Under the pieces are notes generated by a model. That model did no database searches and was not told the origin of the DNA. It saw only the letters and a program-made list of their open reading frames with translations. Source: Seonamhaeicola sp. S2-3 (GTDB taxonomy: Bacteria > Bacteroidota > Bacteroidia > Flavobacteriales > Flavobacteriaceae). From it: a stretch of DNA of 64,000 nucleotides. Made by a program: the position numbers and the translations under genes. Location of the stretch: the NCBI RefSeq assembly GCF_001971785.1, contig NZ_CP019389.1, forward strand, positions 383,001-447,000. Direction: 5' to 3'. Shown in pieces: positions 36,953-46,531 of the stretch. The stretch's first letter is position 1; every line of letters begins with the position of its first letter.

Positions 36953-37636
36953 ATGTCAAATACTATTTTACAATTAAAAGACGCTTCTATTTATCAAGGA
37001 GACAGTCTGGTGCTCTCTAACGTTAATGTTGAAATTAACAAAGGTGAGTTTGTATATTTAATTGGTAAAACAGGCACAGGAAAAAGTAGTTTTATGAAAA
37101 CACTTTATGGTGATTTACCTTTAAAAGAAGGCGATGGCCATATTGTTGAATATAATTTAAAACATTTAAAAGAAAAGGACATTCCGTTTTTAAGACGAAA
37201 ACTTGGTGTTGTTTTTCAAGACTTTAAATTACTTACAGATAGAACCATAAATGATAATTTATTATTTGTTTTAAAAGCCACTGGTTGGAAAAATAAAGAC
37301 GAAATGAATGCCAGAGTTGAAGAGGTTTTAGCAAAGGTAGATATGAAAACAAAAGGCTTTAAATTTCCGCATGAGCTTTCTGGTGGCGAACAACAACGTA
37401 TTGCTATTGCAAGAGCCTTACTTAACAACCCAGAACTAATTTTAGCCGATGAGCCTACTGGTAATTTAGACCCACAAACCAGTGTTGAAGTAATGAAAGT
37501 CCTGCAAGATATTAACAAAAATGGCAATACTATTTTAATGGCTACACATGATTATGCTTTACTTTTAAAATACCCAAGTAAAACACTAAAATGTGATGAC
37601 AACAAAATTTATGAAGTGGTGCAAAGGAAGAATTAG
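36953..37636 (+). CDS. ftsE: Cell-division ATP-binding protein FtsE
   Basis: ABC ATPase that with FtsX controls septal cell-wall hydrolysis. 227 residues: Walker A GKTGTGKSS at residues 38-46, Q-loop in VVFQDFKLL, signature LSGGEQQR near 142, Walker B ELILADEPTGNLDP, and the switch His in ATHDYALL. The ATP-binding core and the short C-terminal end fit FtsE. No ftsX gene is adjacent; it converges with a glycosyltransferase gene with a 4-bp overlap, so FtsX must be encoded elsewhere. Confidence 0.9.
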   Translation: MSNTILQLKDASIYQGDSLVLSNVNVEINKGEFVYLIGKTGTGKSSFMKTLYGDLPLKEGDGHIVEYNLKHLKEKDIPFLRRKLGVVFQDFKLLTDRTINDNLLFVLKATGWKNKDEMNARVEEVLAKVDMKTKGFKFPHELSGGEQQRIAIARALLNNPELILADEPTGNLDPQTSVEVMKVLQDINKNGNTILMATHDYALLLKYPSKTLKCDDNKIYEVVQRKN

Positions 37637-38745
37637 TTTATTAAAGTTTTTATTAAAATATTGGCTATAATATTGGTATTGTACTGACTCAAAACATGAC
37701 GTCTTTTCTCATTTAAAATAAATTCTTGTTTAAACAACATTTTTACAGCTGTTTGATAATCTTTTTTATTATTAATTACCTCACAAATATCTAGAATATT
37801 TGGATCATCAACCATATTGTCATTTATTATACAGTACCTTCCTTTAAACAAGGCGTTAAAAACTTTTAACTTAGTACCTGACTGCTGGAAGGAGTATAAA
37901 GTATTAATATGAGCGTTTATAATTAAAGTATCTAATTGTTCTTTTTTTGAAATAAATTGAAATGAAATATTATCATACTTTTTAATTTCTTTAAGAACCT
38001 TAAAAGGTTTTCTTGAACTTGCTATAATCAATTTTTCATCTAAATCTTTAAATACATCAATAATAAATAAAGCAGACTTAATATTATCTGAGACAGCTAA
38101 GTCTCCATGATATAAAGCATATGCACCATATCCATTTTTACTTAAAACATTAACATTCTCCTGAAAAACAGGAAGGTTAATCACCTTTTTTTTATTGTAA
38201 TGAGAGGCAAAATATTTATATTCATGGTTAGATATTGTGAATATATAATCTGCTTTACTTAGAATGTTCTCATATTGTTTAAACTTTAAACTCTCTATTA
38301 AAAAAGCTATTTTTTTTATTATGTTTTGTTCACTTCTAAACAGACCCCAACTATATTTGTGCTCTATATTATGACACCTAATTGCTATTTTCTGTTTTAA
38401 TTTTACTTTTTTTAATATGCTAGTAGTTCTAATTGATTCAAATAGTATTGGCGCCTTTATACTCACTAAATTCTCAATTAAATCTTGAGAATATCTAGAT
38501 GAAACTGAAAATGGTAAAAAAGATAAATGTTTTAAAATTGAATTATCCTTTTTGTAAATAAAAATTTTTTCACAATAAGGTTCTAAACCTAATAAATCAC
38601 TTCTGTCATGATAATAAAAGTGCAAATAGACTTTTATTCCTAACTCATTTAATGCCTTTATTTTATAAAACACATCAATAACACCACCAAAATCTGGAGG
38701 ATAAGGATTATTAAATGAAACTATCTGTATTGCTTTGTTATACAT
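37633..38745 (-). CDS. Glycosyltransferase (GT4-like)
   Basis: 370 residues, soluble. The GT-B type layout is visible: an N-terminal acceptor domain with IVSFNNPYPPDFGGVIDVFY (Gly-Gly loop), and a C-terminal domain with GDLAVSDNIKSALFIIDVF, then QQSGTKLKVFNALFKGRYCI (Lys and sugar-binding Glu region poorly conserved). It is the first gene of the polysaccharide locus; donor and acceptor are unknown. It overlaps the ftsE 3' end by 4 bp. Confidence 0.75.
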   Translation of the reverse strand: MYNKAIQIVSFNNPYPPDFGGVIDVFYKIKALNELGIKVYLHFYYHDRSDLLGLEPYCEKIFIYKKDNSILKHLSFLPFSVSSRYSQDLIENLVSIKAPILFESIRTTSILKKVKLKQKIAIRCHNIEHKYSWGLFRSEQNIIKKIAFLIESLKFKQYENILSKADYIFTISNHEYKYFASHYNKKKVINLPVFQENVNVLSKNGYGAYALYHGDLAVSDNIKSALFIIDVFKDLDEKLIIASSRKPFKVLKEIKKYDNISFQFISKKEQLDTLIINAHINTLYSFQQSGTKLKVFNALFKGRYCIINDNMVDDPNILDICEVINNKKDYQTAVKMLFKQEFILNEKRRHVLSQYNTNIIANILIKTLIN

Positions 38746-38801
38746 TTATGCAAATCTAAAGGTTTAAAATAATAAGCATAAGGAATACCTTTAAAAAATA
38801 G

Positions 38802-38809
38802 TATTTTTG
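38802..38809 (+). promoter_or_regulatory. -7 promoter element of the GT2 gene at 38826
   Basis: TATTTTTG matches TAnnTTTG and lies 16 bases before the ATG. No convincing -33 box was found. Confidence 0.4.
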
Positions 38810-38825
38810 CTAAAAACCTATATGA

Positions 38826-39764
38826 ATGACTCCGTTTTTCTCTGTAGTAATTCCTTTGTATAATAAAGAAAATTTTATTGAAGACACCGTAAATAGTGTT
38901 TTAAATCAGTCTTTTAAAGATTTTGAAGTTATTATTGTAAATGATGGATCTACAGATGAGAGTGTTTTAAAAGCAAACAGATTTAAAGATCAAAGAATTT
39001 GTGTTTACAATCAAGAAAATGCTGGTGCCTCTGCAGCTAGAAACAAAGGCATTGCATTAGCTAAAGGCTCTTTAATAGCTTTTCTAGATGCTGATGATTT
39101 ATGGTTACCCAATCATTTAAAAATTCTTAAAAATCTTTATAACGATTTCCCAAATTGTGGTCTTTATTGTAGTAGGTATAAAACTAAAATTTCTAGAAAC
39201 AAAATTATTAAAAATGATTTAACTAACTGTGTTGAAGATAATTACAAAGGCATTGTTGCAGATTTTTTTAAAGCCAGTTTAAAAAATAGAATAGCCCATA
39301 CTTCTGCCCTTGCTATTCCAAAACATATTTTATCTAAATATGGGGTGTTTGATGTTAATATTTCTAGCGGACAAGATTTAGATTTATGGATTAGAATTGC
39401 TGCGCATTGCAATGTGGCAATATCAAATGAAATCACCTCTATTTATAGATTTGAAATTCTTGAATCGCTTTCTAAAACAAACATTCTATCAAAAAAACTA
39501 ATTGATTTTAAAAAATTTGAATCACTAGAAAAAACTAATAAAAGTTTAAAAATATTTCTAGATCATTACCGCTTAGAATACGCTATACATTACAGAGTAT
39601 TTGGTAGTATTTCAAAATCTGAGGAATTACTTAAAGAAATAACATCTGATATTCATTTAAAATCAAAAATCTTATTAAAACTTCCTCCTAAATTATTACA
39701 AACATTACTAAAAGTAAAACACTATTTAAGGAAAAAAGGCATTGATTTTACAATTTATCATTAA
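38826..39764 (+). CDS. Glycosyltransferase family 2
   Basis: 312 residues, GT-A fold. The start FFSVVIPLYNKENFIEDTVN, the VIIVNDGSTDES nucleotide-binding motif near residue 40 and AFLDADDLWLPNHL (metal-binding D-x-D near residues 92-94) are typical. SSGQDLDLWIRIA holds the catalytic-base region. There is no membrane anchor. It stands on the plus strand between minus-strand genes and overlaps the convergent ketoisomerase gene by 17 bp. Confidence 0.9.
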   Translation: MTPFFSVVIPLYNKENFIEDTVNSVLNQSFKDFEVIIVNDGSTDESVLKANRFKDQRICVYNQENAGASAARNKGIALAKGSLIAFLDADDLWLPNHLKILKNLYNDFPNCGLYCSRYKTKISRNKIIKNDLTNCVEDNYKGIVADFFKASLKNRIAHTSALAIPKHILSKYGVFDVNISSGQDLDLWIRIAAHCNVAISNEITSIYRFEILESLSKTNILSKKLIDFKKFESLEKTNKSLKIFLDHYRLEYAIHYRVFGSISKSEELLKEITSDIHLKSKILLKLPPKLLQTLLKVKHYLRKKGIDFTIYH

Positions 39765-40161
39765 AACTTCTTAAGTAATTTTTATAATCATTAAAATCTC
39801 TAATATAATCCTCTTCTTTAAACACATCTGATGCTATAACCAAACAAACAGCACCTGAAGAAAAGTTTTTTAATTCTCTCCATATTCCTTTATCTATTAA
39901 CAACCCTTCAAACGGTTTATTTAAAACTACTGTTTCTTGTGCTTTTGCATTGTTTAAAACAACTTCAAAGCTTCCTGATAAAGCAACCAAAAATTCTTTT
40001 TGTTCAATATGTGCATGCCCGCCACGTTCTGCCCCAGCAGGAACATCGTATAAATAATAAACACGCTTAAATTCAAATGGTAAAATTTCTTTTTCTATAA
40101 CAGATAGGTTCCCTCTGTAGTCTTCAATTTTTTGTATTTGTATTTTTTTACCTATCATCAT
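39748..40161 (-). CDS. dTDP-4-keto-6-deoxyhexose 3,4-ketoisomerase (FdtA/QdtA-like)
   Basis: 137 residues, cupin fold. YYLYDVPAGAERGGHAHIEQ carries the His pair of the active site, and LLIDKGIWRELKNFS is the second conserved strand. The enzyme moves the keto group of dTDP-4-keto-6-deoxyglucose from C4 to C3; the 3-keto sugar is then aminated by the DegT-type enzyme encoded at 44443. FdtA and QdtA differ only in the C4 configuration of the product, which I cannot read from sequence. Confidence 0.85.
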   Translation of the reverse strand: MMIGKKIQIQKIEDYRGNLSVIEKEILPFEFKRVYYLYDVPAGAERGGHAHIEQKEFLVALSGSFEVVLNNAKAQETVVLNKPFEGLLIDKGIWRELKNFSSGAVCLVIASDVFKEEDYIRDFNDYKNYLRSFNDKL

Positions 40162-41252
40162 TATTCAGTAATTTTTAATAATTCTAACCAAGTTTTTTTA
40201 ATTTCATCGTTTGAAAACCTTATAATACTATTTCTTGCTTCTTTTTTACAGTTTTTTAAAAATTCATCGTCTTCTATCATTTTATTCATTACTCTAGTCA
40301 AAGATTCAAAATCTTGGTTTTCAACTAAAACCCCATTAACATTTGGAATGATAATTTCATTAGGTCCTGCAACTACATCAAAACTAACTACCGGTGTTGA
40401 ACAAGCCAACGATTCTAAAAGCACCATTCCAAAACCTTCATATTTACTACATAAAATTAAAAACTCAGCATTAACCATATAAAGAGCAGGTTTTGAAACA
40501 ACACCAGTAAAAACAACTTTTTTGGTTAAGTTTAATTTTTTAGAAATTCTTTTACAAGTATCTAGCTGTGAACCGTTACCCACTATAACAAGTTTGATAT
40601 TTTTATTTGGTAATATTGAATTTGCATATGCCTTTATTAGTTTATCAAACTGTTTTACTGGTTCTATACGGCCTACAGCTACTATATATTTATAACCTAA
40701 TGCAATGTTTTTTTGTTCTGTAAAACTATTTAAGTCTAAAGAATTATAAATACATGTTACATTAGATAATCCATATTTATTTTTTACTAAATCTTTAATT
40801 GCTTTAGAACAACAAACAATTTTATAAGCGTCTTTGTATAAAAACTTTGTTATCCTAACAGAATAAGGCAAGTAAGTTTTTAATTGCGAACTATGAATAT
40901 TATATATAACTTTTTCTTTTGTATAAATATACTTTGTAATAAGTATTTCTGAAACCACATTTACTCTATAACGCTGATCTATTATAAAATCGAATTCTGT
41001 ACTTTTTAAATATTTTTTAAAACGAATGTACTTAAGATATTTTTGAAAAAAACGCCCTTTTTGTGATGTGCTATTAAAGCTTTTATAGGAAATATTAGAA
41101 TCAACACCTTCATTATTATCTAAAAACAGTAATTCTACACTAACCCCATCTATACTATTAAGTAAATTATACAAAGTAGTTATTACCTTTGTTAAGCCTC
41201 CTACTTCTAAATTATAAGCAACAATTGCTATTTTTAGTTTTTTCTTTTGCAA
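40161..41252 (-). CDS. Glycosyltransferase family 4
   Basis: 363 residues, GT-B fold. KIAIVAYNLEVGGLTKVITT at the N terminus, the donor domain YIVAVGRIEPVKQFDKLIKA near residue 190, and the GT4 signature SKYEGFGMVLLESLACSTPV with its E-x7-E Glu pair are clear. Its start lies directly at the stop of the ketoisomerase gene (1-bp overlap), so the two are translated together. Donor sugar unknown. Confidence 0.92.
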   Translation of the reverse strand: MQKKKLKIAIVAYNLEVGGLTKVITTLYNLLNSIDGVSVELLFLDNNEGVDSNISYKSFNSTSQKGRFFQKYLKYIRFKKYLKSTEFDFIIDQRYRVNVVSEILITKYIYTKEKVIYNIHSSQLKTYLPYSVRITKFLYKDAYKIVCCSKAIKDLVKNKYGLSNVTCIYNSLDLNSFTEQKNIALGYKYIVAVGRIEPVKQFDKLIKAYANSILPNKNIKLVIVGNGSQLDTCKRISKKLNLTKKVVFTGVVSKPALYMVNAEFLILCSKYEGFGMVLLESLACSTPVVSFDVVAGPNEIIIPNVNGVLVENQDFESLTRVMNKMIEDDEFLKNCKKEARNSIIRFSNDEIKKTWLELLKITE

Positions 41253-41303
41253 TGCTTATGGTTTGGTTATTTTAGTAACAAATATAAAACATAGTTTTTA
41301 CTG

Positions 41304-42176
41304 ATGTCATTAACCCCACAAGTATCTGTTATTTGCACTTGCTACAACCACCAAGATTATGTGTTAGAAGCTTTAAATTCAATAATAAATCAAACTTATA
41401 ATAACATCCAGATTATAATTACTGATGACTGCAGCACTGATAATTCTGTTACAAAAATTAACCAATGGCTAGAAAAACATAGCAACATTCTTTTTTTAAA
41501 AAATCAAAGAAACCTTGGTAACACACAAACATTTAATAATGCTATTAAATATGCCACTGGTGAATACATTGTAGATTTTGCTGCAGATGATATACTTTTA
41601 AATAATTGTGTTGAAGAACAAGTTAGAGCTTTTAATGAAAGTAAGTATAAAGACCTAGCTATTGTTTATGGAAATATTGATTTAATAGACGAAAACAATA
41701 ACTATATTTCTATATATTATGATGAAACCGAAACACCTAATAGTGGAGATATTTATGAAATGGTTATAGGTAGAACTACAAAAATATGTTCTGTGGCTGC
41801 CATGATAAAAAAAAGTGTTTTTGATGAAGTTGGTGGTTATGATGAAAGTTTAGCTTATGAGGATTTAGATTTATGGGTGCGAATTTCTAGGAATTATAGC
41901 TTTCAATACATCCCATTAGTGCTTGCTCAAAAAAGAGAATTATCAAATTCATTAAGTGCTAATTTTTTAAAGAAGGGTAATCTATCTCATAAATTGCATA
42001 CATCTACTCTAAAAATTCTTGAAAAAATACTTAAACTCAATTCTTCAAAAAGTGAATACCGCATCATGCTTAAAAGAGTGCACTTTGAAATATTTAAATT
42101 TATAAAAGCCAGAGAATTTATGCTTCTCTTTAAACTTTTATACATAGGGTTAAAGGCTTTATTAAAAAGTGTATGA
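41304..42176 (+). CDS. Glycosyltransferase family 2
   Basis: 290 residues, GT-A fold. TPQVSVICTCYNHQDYVLEA, then IIITDDCSTDNSV and VDFAADDILLNN (acidic metal-binding motif near residue 97) are present, and the DESLAYEDLDLWVRISRNY acceptor-side motif follows. It is a plus-strand gene among minus-strand neighbours, divergent from the GT4 gene with 51 bp between the starts. Confidence 0.9.
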   Translation: MSLTPQVSVICTCYNHQDYVLEALNSIINQTYNNIQIIITDDCSTDNSVTKINQWLEKHSNILFLKNQRNLGNTQTFNNAIKYATGEYIVDFAADDILLNNCVEEQVRAFNESKYKDLAIVYGNIDLIDENNNYISIYYDETETPNSGDIYEMVIGRTTKICSVAAMIKKSVFDEVGGYDESLAYEDLDLWVRISRNYSFQYIPLVLAQKRELSNSLSANFLKKGNLSHKLHTSTLKILEKILKLNSSKSEYRIMLKRVHFEIFKFIKAREFMLLFKLLYIGLKALLKSV

Positions 42177-42207
42177 TTCTATTTAGAGAGCACCTGTTTT
42201 AAACGTT

Positions 42208-42942
42208 TTATTTTTTAAATATAAGGAAATCTTCAATCCTTGCTCGTTCCCCTTCCCAATCTCTAGAAATATCGTTTTTAATTAATTTAGAAGGTATTCC
42301 TCCAATTAAAATATTTGTTCCTAAATCTGTATAGTCTTTATTTAATATACTATTAGAAGCTACCGTACAGTAACTATTAGTTTTTGTTTTTGGCATTATA
42401 GAAACTCTATTTCCTATATAATTATAATCACCCAATTCAATAGGATTACACATTGGATATAACTCACCTGTTTTGGTGTTTTTCATTTGGTGAAAATTAG
42501 TATCAATCAATTGAGATTCAGAACCTATTCTTACCCACTTACCAATAACTACCTTATATGTACATATAAGTTTTGCTAATGTTGCCATAGATGACATATG
42601 TCCAATTTCACAATAAGCATTTTCCTTAATGTATATAAAAAAATCGTTTCCAAATTGAATATGACCTTTTAAAACCAATACACCTGATAAATTAATTTCA
42701 GAAATCCCTCTTGATCTAGTAGTCATTTCATATGGCTGCCCAAAACCAATCATACCTATTTTTATTGGTGCATCAATAACAATTTCTCCGCTAAGGCTTG
42801 TAAATTTAACGCTTCCATAAAAAAACACGGGAAGTTTTTTTGCAATTTTAAAAGGAAACATTTTAAAATTAAAATACACTGTCTTTATCCAATTTACTTT
42901 AATAAAAAACTTAACCTTTCTTTTTATTCCAAGCCCAAACAT
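42208..42942 (-). CDS. Hexapeptide-repeat acyltransferase (LbH)
   Basis: 244 residues. Short hexapeptide-like turns run through the protein, for example GEIVIDAPIKIGMIGFG and GDYNYIGNRVSIMPKTKTNS, ending with the IPSKLIKND segment typical of the left-handed beta-helix acyltransferases. It probably O- or N-acetylates a sugar of the surface polysaccharide. It follows the flippase gene by 5 bp in the operon. Confidence 0.8.
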   Translation of the reverse strand: MFGLGIKRKVKFFIKVNWIKTVYFNFKMFPFKIAKKLPVFFYGSVKFTSLSGEIVIDAPIKIGMIGFGQPYEMTTRSRGISEINLSGVLVLKGHIQFGNDFFIYIKENAYCEIGHMSSMATLAKLICTYKVVIGKWVRIGSESQLIDTNFHQMKNTKTGELYPMCNPIELGDYNYIGNRVSIMPKTKTNSYCTVASNSILNKDYTDLGTNILIGGIPSKLIKNDISRDWEGERARIEDFLIFKK

Positions 42943-42947
42943 ATCGC

Positions 42948-44468
42948 CTATTTATTTTTTTTAATCTTTAAAAATTTAAGTAATATTTCCTTTAAATTCA
43001 TCTGTTTATTAAACTCCTTAATGGTAAATATAACTGAAATTGCAACAATTAAAACCATTACTAAAAACCGAATGTATTTATAATCTATAAGCGTTCCTAA
43101 AAACCCTAAAAAACACAACGTAGCGCAAAATAAAAATGTTTTATAAAATGCTTTATTTAAAGTTAAGTTATATAAATAATAGGTTAATATTTTTAAAACA
43201 GTAAAGTGTATAACATAATGCAATAATAAACCAATTCCTAGACCTTTAAGCCCCCCATAATTATAAGATAACGCACATATTAAAAATAATAAAGTATTAA
43301 AAAACAAACTTGTTTTTATAAAGATTTTTGAATCTCCTTTTGCTATAATTACATAACCAATAGAAAAAGAAACAGCTTTAAATAAAGTTCCTAAAACCCC
43401 AAATGTTACTAAACCTAAAATAACTAGAAATTCCTTTGTATATAATATTCTAATGACTAAAAAATCAAAAGTTAAAAACAATAGTATTATAGGAGTTATT
43501 ATTAAAACAGCAATATTAGCTTGCTTATTTACTACTTCTTTAACTTTAATATTATCTTTATTTATTGCAGAAAGCCTAGGAAAGTAATCTGTTGACATAG
43601 CATTAAAAACCATGCCTACATAAGAATTTATAATTACTAAGCCCGCACTATAAAACCCTACCTCTTCAACACCACCTTCATTTCTAATGTAAATCTGAAT
43701 TAACCATAAAGTTAAAGCCCCTACAATAGAAGTAAAACTCATTGTTAAACCTAATGAAAACATAGCTTTACTTTTTTGGTAAACCTCAAAAAAACTGTGC
43801 TTAATTGCCTGTGTTTTATTTGTTTTAGAATACATTAAAAACACCAAATATGTTATTACAAAACTGGCTATTATAGCAGGTACAATGCCCTCTACCTTAA
43901 AATAATAATAAATAGGCAGGGAAATTATCAACGCTACAGAGCTACCTAATAAATTTGCCTTTGCAAGTTTTTTTAGCTGATGAGTCCCTTGTAATATAGC
44001 CTTTTTCCCATTTGTAAGTTGACTGAATATAATAGCTATTCCTAGCCAAATAAAATGAATAGTGTATGTATCATGCCCAAAAGTCCAAATACTTAGTAGC
44101 TTTGAAAAACACACTACTAAAATTGCTCCTAAAATTCCCGTAACCCAAATAACTTTATTTAAAACCGATATAAAGTCTGAAACCTCACTTATTCCCTTCT
44201 GAGAATTTAACTCTGATAATTCTTTAACAGCACTAGTATCTAAGCCAACTTTAGTTATATCAACTACTAACCTAATAGTGGTGTTAAATAGCCCTAAAAT
44301 ACCCAAACCATTTGCACCTATTAAAACAGCTACTACTTTAGTTTTTATAACAGACAATAAAATATTATAAACCTGTACTCCACCAAATAACGTTGTGGCT
44401 TTTAATATTTGTTTATATGAGTTTTTATTCTCGTTCAAAAAACTATTTAAAATTTGAAATAACTTCAA
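42948..44468 (-). CDS. Polysaccharide flippase (Wzx/MATE type)
   Basis: 506 residues with about fourteen hydrophobic helices. It begins with a cytoplasmic stretch (YKQILKATTLFGGVQVYNIL) and has the VLIGANGLGILGLFNTTIRL segment found in O-antigen translocases. It should move lipid-linked sugar units to the periplasmic face. Its start overlaps the aminotransferase gene by 26 bp, indicating tight co-expression. A second flippase of related layout is encoded at 46532. Confidence 0.9.
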   Translation of the reverse strand: MKLFQILNSFLNENKNSYKQILKATTLFGGVQVYNILLSVIKTKVVAVLIGANGLGILGLFNTTIRLVVDITKVGLDTSAVKELSELNSQKGISEVSDFISVLNKVIWVTGILGAILVVCFSKLLSIWTFGHDTYTIHFIWLGIAIIFSQLTNGKKAILQGTHQLKKLAKANLLGSSVALIISLPIYYYFKVEGIVPAIIASFVITYLVFLMYSKTNKTQAIKHSFFEVYQKSKAMFSLGLTMSFTSIVGALTLWLIQIYIRNEGGVEEVGFYSAGLVIINSYVGMVFNAMSTDYFPRLSAINKDNIKVKEVVNKQANIAVLIITPIILLFLTFDFLVIRILYTKEFLVILGLVTFGVLGTLFKAVSFSIGYVIIAKGDSKIFIKTSLFFNTLLFLICALSYNYGGLKGLGIGLLLHYVIHFTVLKILTYYLYNLTLNKAFYKTFLFCATLCFLGFLGTLIDYKYIRFLVMVLIVAISVIFTIKEFNKQMNLKEILLKFLKIKKNK

Positions 44469-45546
44469 CTATTTTTTCAACTTCTTGAGCCTCTAATAGC
44501 TGATTTATTGGTAAACTTAAAACTTCTTGATGTATTTGCTCTGTTATAGGATAGTTTTCTTTATTAAACTCTTTATAAGCGTTTTGTTTGTGAGTTGGTA
44601 TTGGATAATGTATAAATGTTTCAATGCCGTTTTTAAAAAGGTAATCCTTTAAAGCATCTCTGGTTTTAGATCTAACAACAAATAAATGAAACACGTGCTC
44701 TTTTAAATTTTTAAAATACGGCAAAACAATATTTTCTGAATTTATGTTGCTTAAATAGTATTTAGCATTTTCTTGTCTTCTTTTATTGTCGTCATCAAGA
44801 TAGTTTAACTTAACTCTTAAAAAGGCTGCTTGAATTTCATCTAATCTGCAATTATAGCCTTTATAATCATTTTCATAAGACGTTTTGCGTCCATAGTTTC
44901 TTAATTTATAAACAACTTTGGCTAATTCAGTATCATTTGTTGTAATGGCTCCTGCTTCTCCTAAGGCTCCTAGATTTTTTGTAGGATAAAAACTAAAAGC
45001 TGCTGCGATTGAAACATTTCCAGCTTTTCTACCGTCTGAATTAACTGCCCCATGAGATTGGGCTGCATCTTCTATTAATAATAGATTATGCTTTTTAGAA
45101 ATTCTTTCTAATTCTTTTACATTATATAAATAGCCATATAAATGAACTCCTAAAATGGCTTTAGTTTTATGTGAAATAACACTTTCTATCTTTGATGTAT
45201 CTATGTTATAAGTTTGCAAATTAGGCTCCACTAAAATTGGTTTTAACCCTTTATGAGAAACTGCTAAAATTGTAGCTATATAGGTGTTAGCAGGTACTAT
45301 AACCTCATCTCCTTCAGTTAACTTTCCTAATATTTTATATGCGTCTAAAATTAAATGTAGTGCATCTAAACCAGAACTAACCCCTATGCAATGTTTTGTT
45401 CCACAATAAGTTGCAAATTCTTTTTCAAATAAATCTACTTCAGAACCTAAAACATAGTTACCTGAATTTAAGAATTGTTGAAATTTATCTTGAAATTGGG
45501 TTTCAAACCGTTTGTTTATCTTATGTAAATCTAAGAACTTAATCAT
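44443..45546 (-). CDS. DegT/DnrJ/EryC1/StrS sugar aminotransferase (FdtB-like)
   Basis: PLP enzyme of 367 residues. FLDLHKINKRFETQFQDKF at the start, the cofactor-phosphate motif GVSSGLDALHLILDAY near residue 57, DAAQSHGA near 160, and the Schiff-base Lys in FSFYPTKNLGALGEAGA near 188 are all present. With the 3,4-ketoisomerase it should form a dTDP-3-amino-3,6-dideoxyhexose (Fuc3N or Qui3N). The ATGA-like 4-bp overlap with the next gene upstream supports one operon. Confidence 0.92.
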   Translation of the reverse strand: MIKFLDLHKINKRFETQFQDKFQQFLNSGNYVLGSEVDLFEKEFATYCGTKHCIGVSSGLDALHLILDAYKILGKLTEGDEVIVPANTYIATILAVSHKGLKPILVEPNLQTYNIDTSKIESVISHKTKAILGVHLYGYLYNVKELERISKKHNLLLIEDAAQSHGAVNSDGRKAGNVSIAAAFSFYPTKNLGALGEAGAITTNDTELAKVVYKLRNYGRKTSYENDYKGYNCRLDEIQAAFLRVKLNYLDDDNKRRQENAKYYLSNINSENIVLPYFKNLKEHVFHLFVVRSKTRDALKDYLFKNGIETFIHYPIPTHKQNAYKEFNKENYPITEQIHQEVLSLPINQLLEAQEVEKIVEVISNFK

Positions 45547-46517
45547 ATCATAACTTGTTTTAGTAATTTATGATTTTTGGTCTCAATTTCATAAAAATCT
45601 TGTGCAACAGTTCTGGCTCCTAAGCCTTCTTTCCAATATTGTAACCCAGTATTTATTTGTTTCCCATTATTGGTATTTGATGCTCCTAAATCTAAAAAAT
45701 ATTTATTCTTAAACTTTTCTATTATATTAACAAACATAAAGTCTATACTTCCTAATTTATTATTTTCAGAATTACCAGAAATATATTGGGTTCGCACAGT
45801 ATTTTCAGTTATAAACAACGTAGTTCCTGCTACTATTTTTTCATTGTAATATACATTATACTGTTTTATATTATCTGGAAATTTAATTTTTAATTGATTT
45901 ATTTCTTCTAAAGAATGAACAGGACTAGCCTTATGTTTTTCTTTTAAATTTGGAACTAAAATAGTGTTCCAAAAAGCCTCTAAACTATCGTCTTCTTTTA
46001 TTTCTAAACCATATTTAATTCCTCTCTTGTACCCTTCTAATCTATTGTTTGAAATTTTAATTCTCTGTTTTAAGTTTAACACCGAAAGCGCTTCTCTTTT
46101 AATTAATTTTGCTTGTACTAAAAACATTAAATATAGTAACTCATCATTTGGTAATTTACTATATATTGAAGGTAATATTTTAAGTTGAAATTTATCTATA
46201 CCCTCTGTTTTTAAATAATATAATATTTGGGTAAATATCTTTATTACAACGTTAAACTTTAATGCTGAATTAAATACTAAGCCTCCATAACTTAAGCCCT
46301 GATGAGATATAACTGTACTACCTACTTTATTTGCAGGTAAAACAGCATTTAACTTGTTTTCTTTAAAAATCAACAATGAAAAATCTTGAAACCTATCTTG
46401 ATGATATTCCATGAAATTTCTATTAAATAGGAAAGTACTATTTTTCGCGTTTAGAATAAAGTTATTCCATTCATGGAAATATTCTTTTGAATATTGAACA
46501 ATTCTAAATTCTTGCAT
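45543..46517 (-). CDS. FemAB-like / GNAT acyltransferase
   Basis: 324 residues in the FemAB/GNAT-6 fold: an N-terminal NAT-like domain (SKEYFHEWNNFILNAKNSTF, FNRNFMEYHQDRF) and a second one with YNEKIVAGTTLFITENTVRT and FDLGASNTNNGKQINTGLQY-like residues (LDLGASNTNNGKQINTG). Such proteins transfer acyl or aminoacyl groups to sugars or peptides. Its 4-bp overlap with the aminotransferase gene suggests that it acylates the new amino group; this is inferred. Confidence 0.75.
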   Translation of the reverse strand: MQEFRIVQYSKEYFHEWNNFILNAKNSTFLFNRNFMEYHQDRFQDFSLLIFKENKLNAVLPANKVGSTVISHQGLSYGGLVFNSALKFNVVIKIFTQILYYLKTEGIDKFQLKILPSIYSKLPNDELLYLMFLVQAKLIKREALSVLNLKQRIKISNNRLEGYKRGIKYGLEIKEDDSLEAFWNTILVPNLKEKHKASPVHSLEEINQLKIKFPDNIKQYNVYYNEKIVAGTTLFITENTVRTQYISGNSENNKLGSIDFMFVNIIEKFKNKYFLDLGASNTNNGKQINTGLQYWKEGLGARTVAQDFYEIETKNHKLLKQVMI

Positions 46518-46531
46518 GTAAAAATTTTATG